From contig CM043959.1 of NCBI GenBank assembly GCA_014529385.2, forward strand, positions 15,572,809 to 15,636,808: a stretch of 64,000 nucleotides of DNA. Reading direction: 5' to 3'. The stretch's first letter is position 1; every line of letters begins with the position of its first letter. The notes below the pieces were generated by a model. That model searched no databases and was not told where the DNA came from. It saw only the letters and a program-made list of their open reading frames with translations. The position numbers and the translations under genes are program-made. Of this stretch, positions 62,397-64,000 are shown piece by piece. Origin of the DNA: Adiantum capillus-veneris (Eukaryota; Streptophyta; Polypodiopsida; Polypodiales; Pteridaceae).

Positions 62397-63030
62397 TCAA
62401 ATGTCATGTACGGACTTCAAGTCTGGCCATGACCTAATTGCTTCCACTTTAGCGGAATCCATGCGTACCCCATCCTTTGAAACAATGTGCCCAAGGAAGC
62501 GAATTTCTTGCAAAAAGAACTCACTTTTCTTCGCATTGATGAGTAGCCTATTCTTGCGTAGCTCATTGAAAACTGCGGTCAAGTGATCCCTATGCTCCTC
62601 TTCAGACTTTGAGTAGACAATCATGTCATCAAAGAAGGTACCCACGAAGTTTCTATGTGGTCTAAAAATTATGTCCATCATTCTATTAAATGTGGCAGGA
62701 GTATTTGTGAGACCAAATGGCATAACAAGAAACTCATAGAGACCAAATGTTGTCCTGAACGCAGTCTTATGGACATCTTCTCGTCTAATGCGTATCTGAT
62801 GATACCCGCTCTTTAGGTCTATTCTTGTAAACAATGACGCTCCCTCAAGCCGATCAAGAATGTCATCTATCCTCGGTATGGGGAACCTGTTCTTGATAGT
62901 ATTCTTATTCAAGGCGCGATAGTCAATGCACATGCGCCATGAACCATCCTTCTTCTGCACTAAGAGTACAGGCGAACAAAAAGGGGATGAACTGGGCTGA
63001 ATCAACCCCTTCTCTAAAAGCTCGTTGACC
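62397..63030 (-). pseudogene. pol: RT of G3
   Basis: Uninterrupted palm and fingers: [62 protein letters not shown], catalytic FFDDM intact (A in G1), [10 protein letters not shown] and [11 protein letters not shown], then a stop also found in G1 at the same place. The stop at about 63,031 (TAG where G1 has CAG) bounds it upstream. The shared stop after VHDI in G1 and G3 suggests they descend from one already-mutated source copy. Confidence 0.9.
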
Positions 63031-63739
63031 TAACCCATAATCTCTTTCTGCTGGGCTGCACTAACCCTGTATGGTGGTCTATTCGGTGGACTAGAACCTG
63101 GCACAAGATCTATAGTATGATCCTCAGGTCTCTCAGAAGGTAACTCCCCTGGCAAGAGTCCGAAAAACAATCACTGAAACCACTCAAAAAAGTTGACTTG
63201 TCTTTATCTAAGGAAGACAAATTAGATACAACTTGAGGTACTTCTTTTGCAAAGATCAAGTACGCAGAAAGATGATTCTTTATTACAGATGAAATAGCAG
63301 AAGCAGAAACAACTAGAACAGACTCGCCTTTAAGCTTTACATCAAGGACATGGGTCTTTCCTCTATGTACAAGGGTAATCGTTTTGTTGTAAGTATCCAC
63401 CATAGCATGCAACCTGTAACACCATGGGATACCTAGTAACACATCACAGCCCTCAAGTGGCATAATATGAAATTCTTCCGCATCCACATAGCTATGGATG
63501 TGCAGACGAAGCTTTCCCAAAATGGGAGTAACAGGCTCTGAATGTCCTGGGCATGCCAAACCTGCTTCGCCTGTCATTCCCATCTCCTCTGCACGAATGC
63601 CCAACTTTGATGCCAATTCTGGTGATATGAAATTTGCACGGGCTCCTGGATCAAAGAAAACCAGCACTGTCTGGTCTCTAACTTTGCCCCAAGCTCTGCA
63701 CAGCTTCGTGGCATCTGTGTTTGGCTGATCTCCAACCAA
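63031..63739 (-). pseudogene. pol: protease of G3
   Basis: Starts MVGDQPNTDATKLCRAWGK. The protease has D-P-G at 63,644-63,652 ([12 protein letters not shown]) and [10 protein letters not shown]. The linker ([15 protein letters not shown]) follows. A one-base loss near 63,157 (GCAAGAGTCC against GCAAAGACTCC in G1) ends the frame at 63,110. Same architecture as G1 36,600-37,152. Confidence 0.88.
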
Positions 63740-64000
63740 ATCTGGAACAAGTCCTGCACTCGGCTTTGGCTTCTTCCCTTTATGGTCTGACTTGTCATCC
63801 TTATCCTGTGACTTCTTCTGTGGGCACTCATTTGCAAAGTGTCCTTCCTGTTCACAAATGTAGCATTTCTTGGCCTCCCTAAGAGCTTTCCTTTCTTGAA
63901 AAGTTTTGCCAGAAAAATGCCTTTTTTGTCCTTGTCCTCGTTCCGAAGAAGATTTAGACTGCTTCTTGGACGTATCAGCTTCTTGAGTGGAGGGCTTCTT
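63740..64000 (-). pseudogene. gag: gag C-terminus of G3 (partial, window edge)
   Basis: The minus-strand frame continues upstream of MVGDQP with a Lys/Asp-rich linker and a CCHC knuckle at about 63,820-63,865 (CYICEQEGHFANEC, intact here but damaged in G1). It is preceded by a basic KKxRKA stretch. The gag core is beyond the window. Confidence 0.8.

Larger units (their letters stand above)
58510..64000 (-). mobile_element. G-family chromovirus G3, runs off the right edge
   Basis: Contains the 3' LTR, 3' region, chromodomain, integrase, RNase H, RT, protease and the gag C-terminus in minus orientation. Its 5' part lies beyond 64,000. It is nearly identical to G1 over RT and protease but retains the integrase half that G1 lost. 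Confidence 0.92.

Overview
The window is retrotransposon-packed plant nuclear DNA. I find no host protein-coding gene, rRNA, tRNA or CRISPR array. Almost every base I can assign belongs to nested, mostly decayed Ty3/gypsy LTR retrotransposons. Evidence for a land plant: tRNA-iMet-type primer sites (TGGTATCAGAGC), chromodomain integrases, plant telomere-type AAACCCTAA boxes in LTRs, and LTR-in-LTR nesting with 5-bp target duplications. A Tcn1/sushi-like chromovirus (46.6-52.5 kb) next to divergent chromoviruses hints at a large seed-free plant genome (fern, lycophyte or bryophyte), but I hold that loosely.

Five families, named here for convenience. TG: gag-protease elements with no reverse transcriptase or integrase and an extra C-terminal protein region (copies at 1.0-4.2, 17.5-23.7 and 44.2-54.2 kb). 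F: chromoviruses with about 0.6-kb LTRs carrying AAACCCTAA boxes (4.2-17.5, 8.5-15.4, 43.3-44.2, 54.2-57.5 kb and relics at 41-43 kb). C: minus-strand chromoviruses with 1,476-bp LTRs (24.1-32.8 kb complete; solo LTR at 44.9-46.4 kb). G and other C-like copies: minus-strand relatives (35.3-40.2, 58.5-64.0 kb and LTR pieces). S: a single self-priming-type element (46.6-52.5 kb) plus an LTR piece at 57.5-58.0 kb.

Nesting from left to right. The TG copy at 1,037 is cut by F element E1 at 4,196. E1 is cut inside its integrase by a second F element, E2 (8,548-15,374; target duplication TGCGC/TGCAC). The 3' LTR of E1 is cut by TG copy B at 17,451. The 3' LTR of B is truncated against minus-strand C-like LTR pieces, which are cut by complete element C1 (24,138-32,833; TAAAC on both sides). 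A truncated C-like element and truncated G1 follow, then F relics in opposing orientations. TG copy D (44,193-54,156) is interrupted by a solo C LTR (CGAGC duplication) and by complete element S (TTCAT duplication). A broken F copy carries a foldback MITE, a 0.46-kb foreign insert and an inverted S LTR. G3 runs off the right edge.

Most reading frames are broken by stops, frameshifts and deletions, and several stops fit C-to-T decay. Largely open frames are S gag (47,283-48,293), the TG gag-protease frame of copy B (20,459-21,775), the TG fusion frame of copy D (44,317-44,947) and long stretches of C1.

The most notable observations are: (1) S looks self-primed, with 11 nt at the predicted transcript start, 32 nt downstream of a TATA box, exactly complementary to the sequence just after the 5' LTR; (2) the U3 of S holds seven perfect GAAnnTTCnnGAA heat-shock elements; (3) TG elements replace polymerase with a His/Asp-rich repeat and an unrecognised domain kept in two copies; (4) a 19-bp motif is shared by the LTRs of otherwise different families; (5) the protease active site reads D-P-G or similar instead of D-S/T-G in all families except S.
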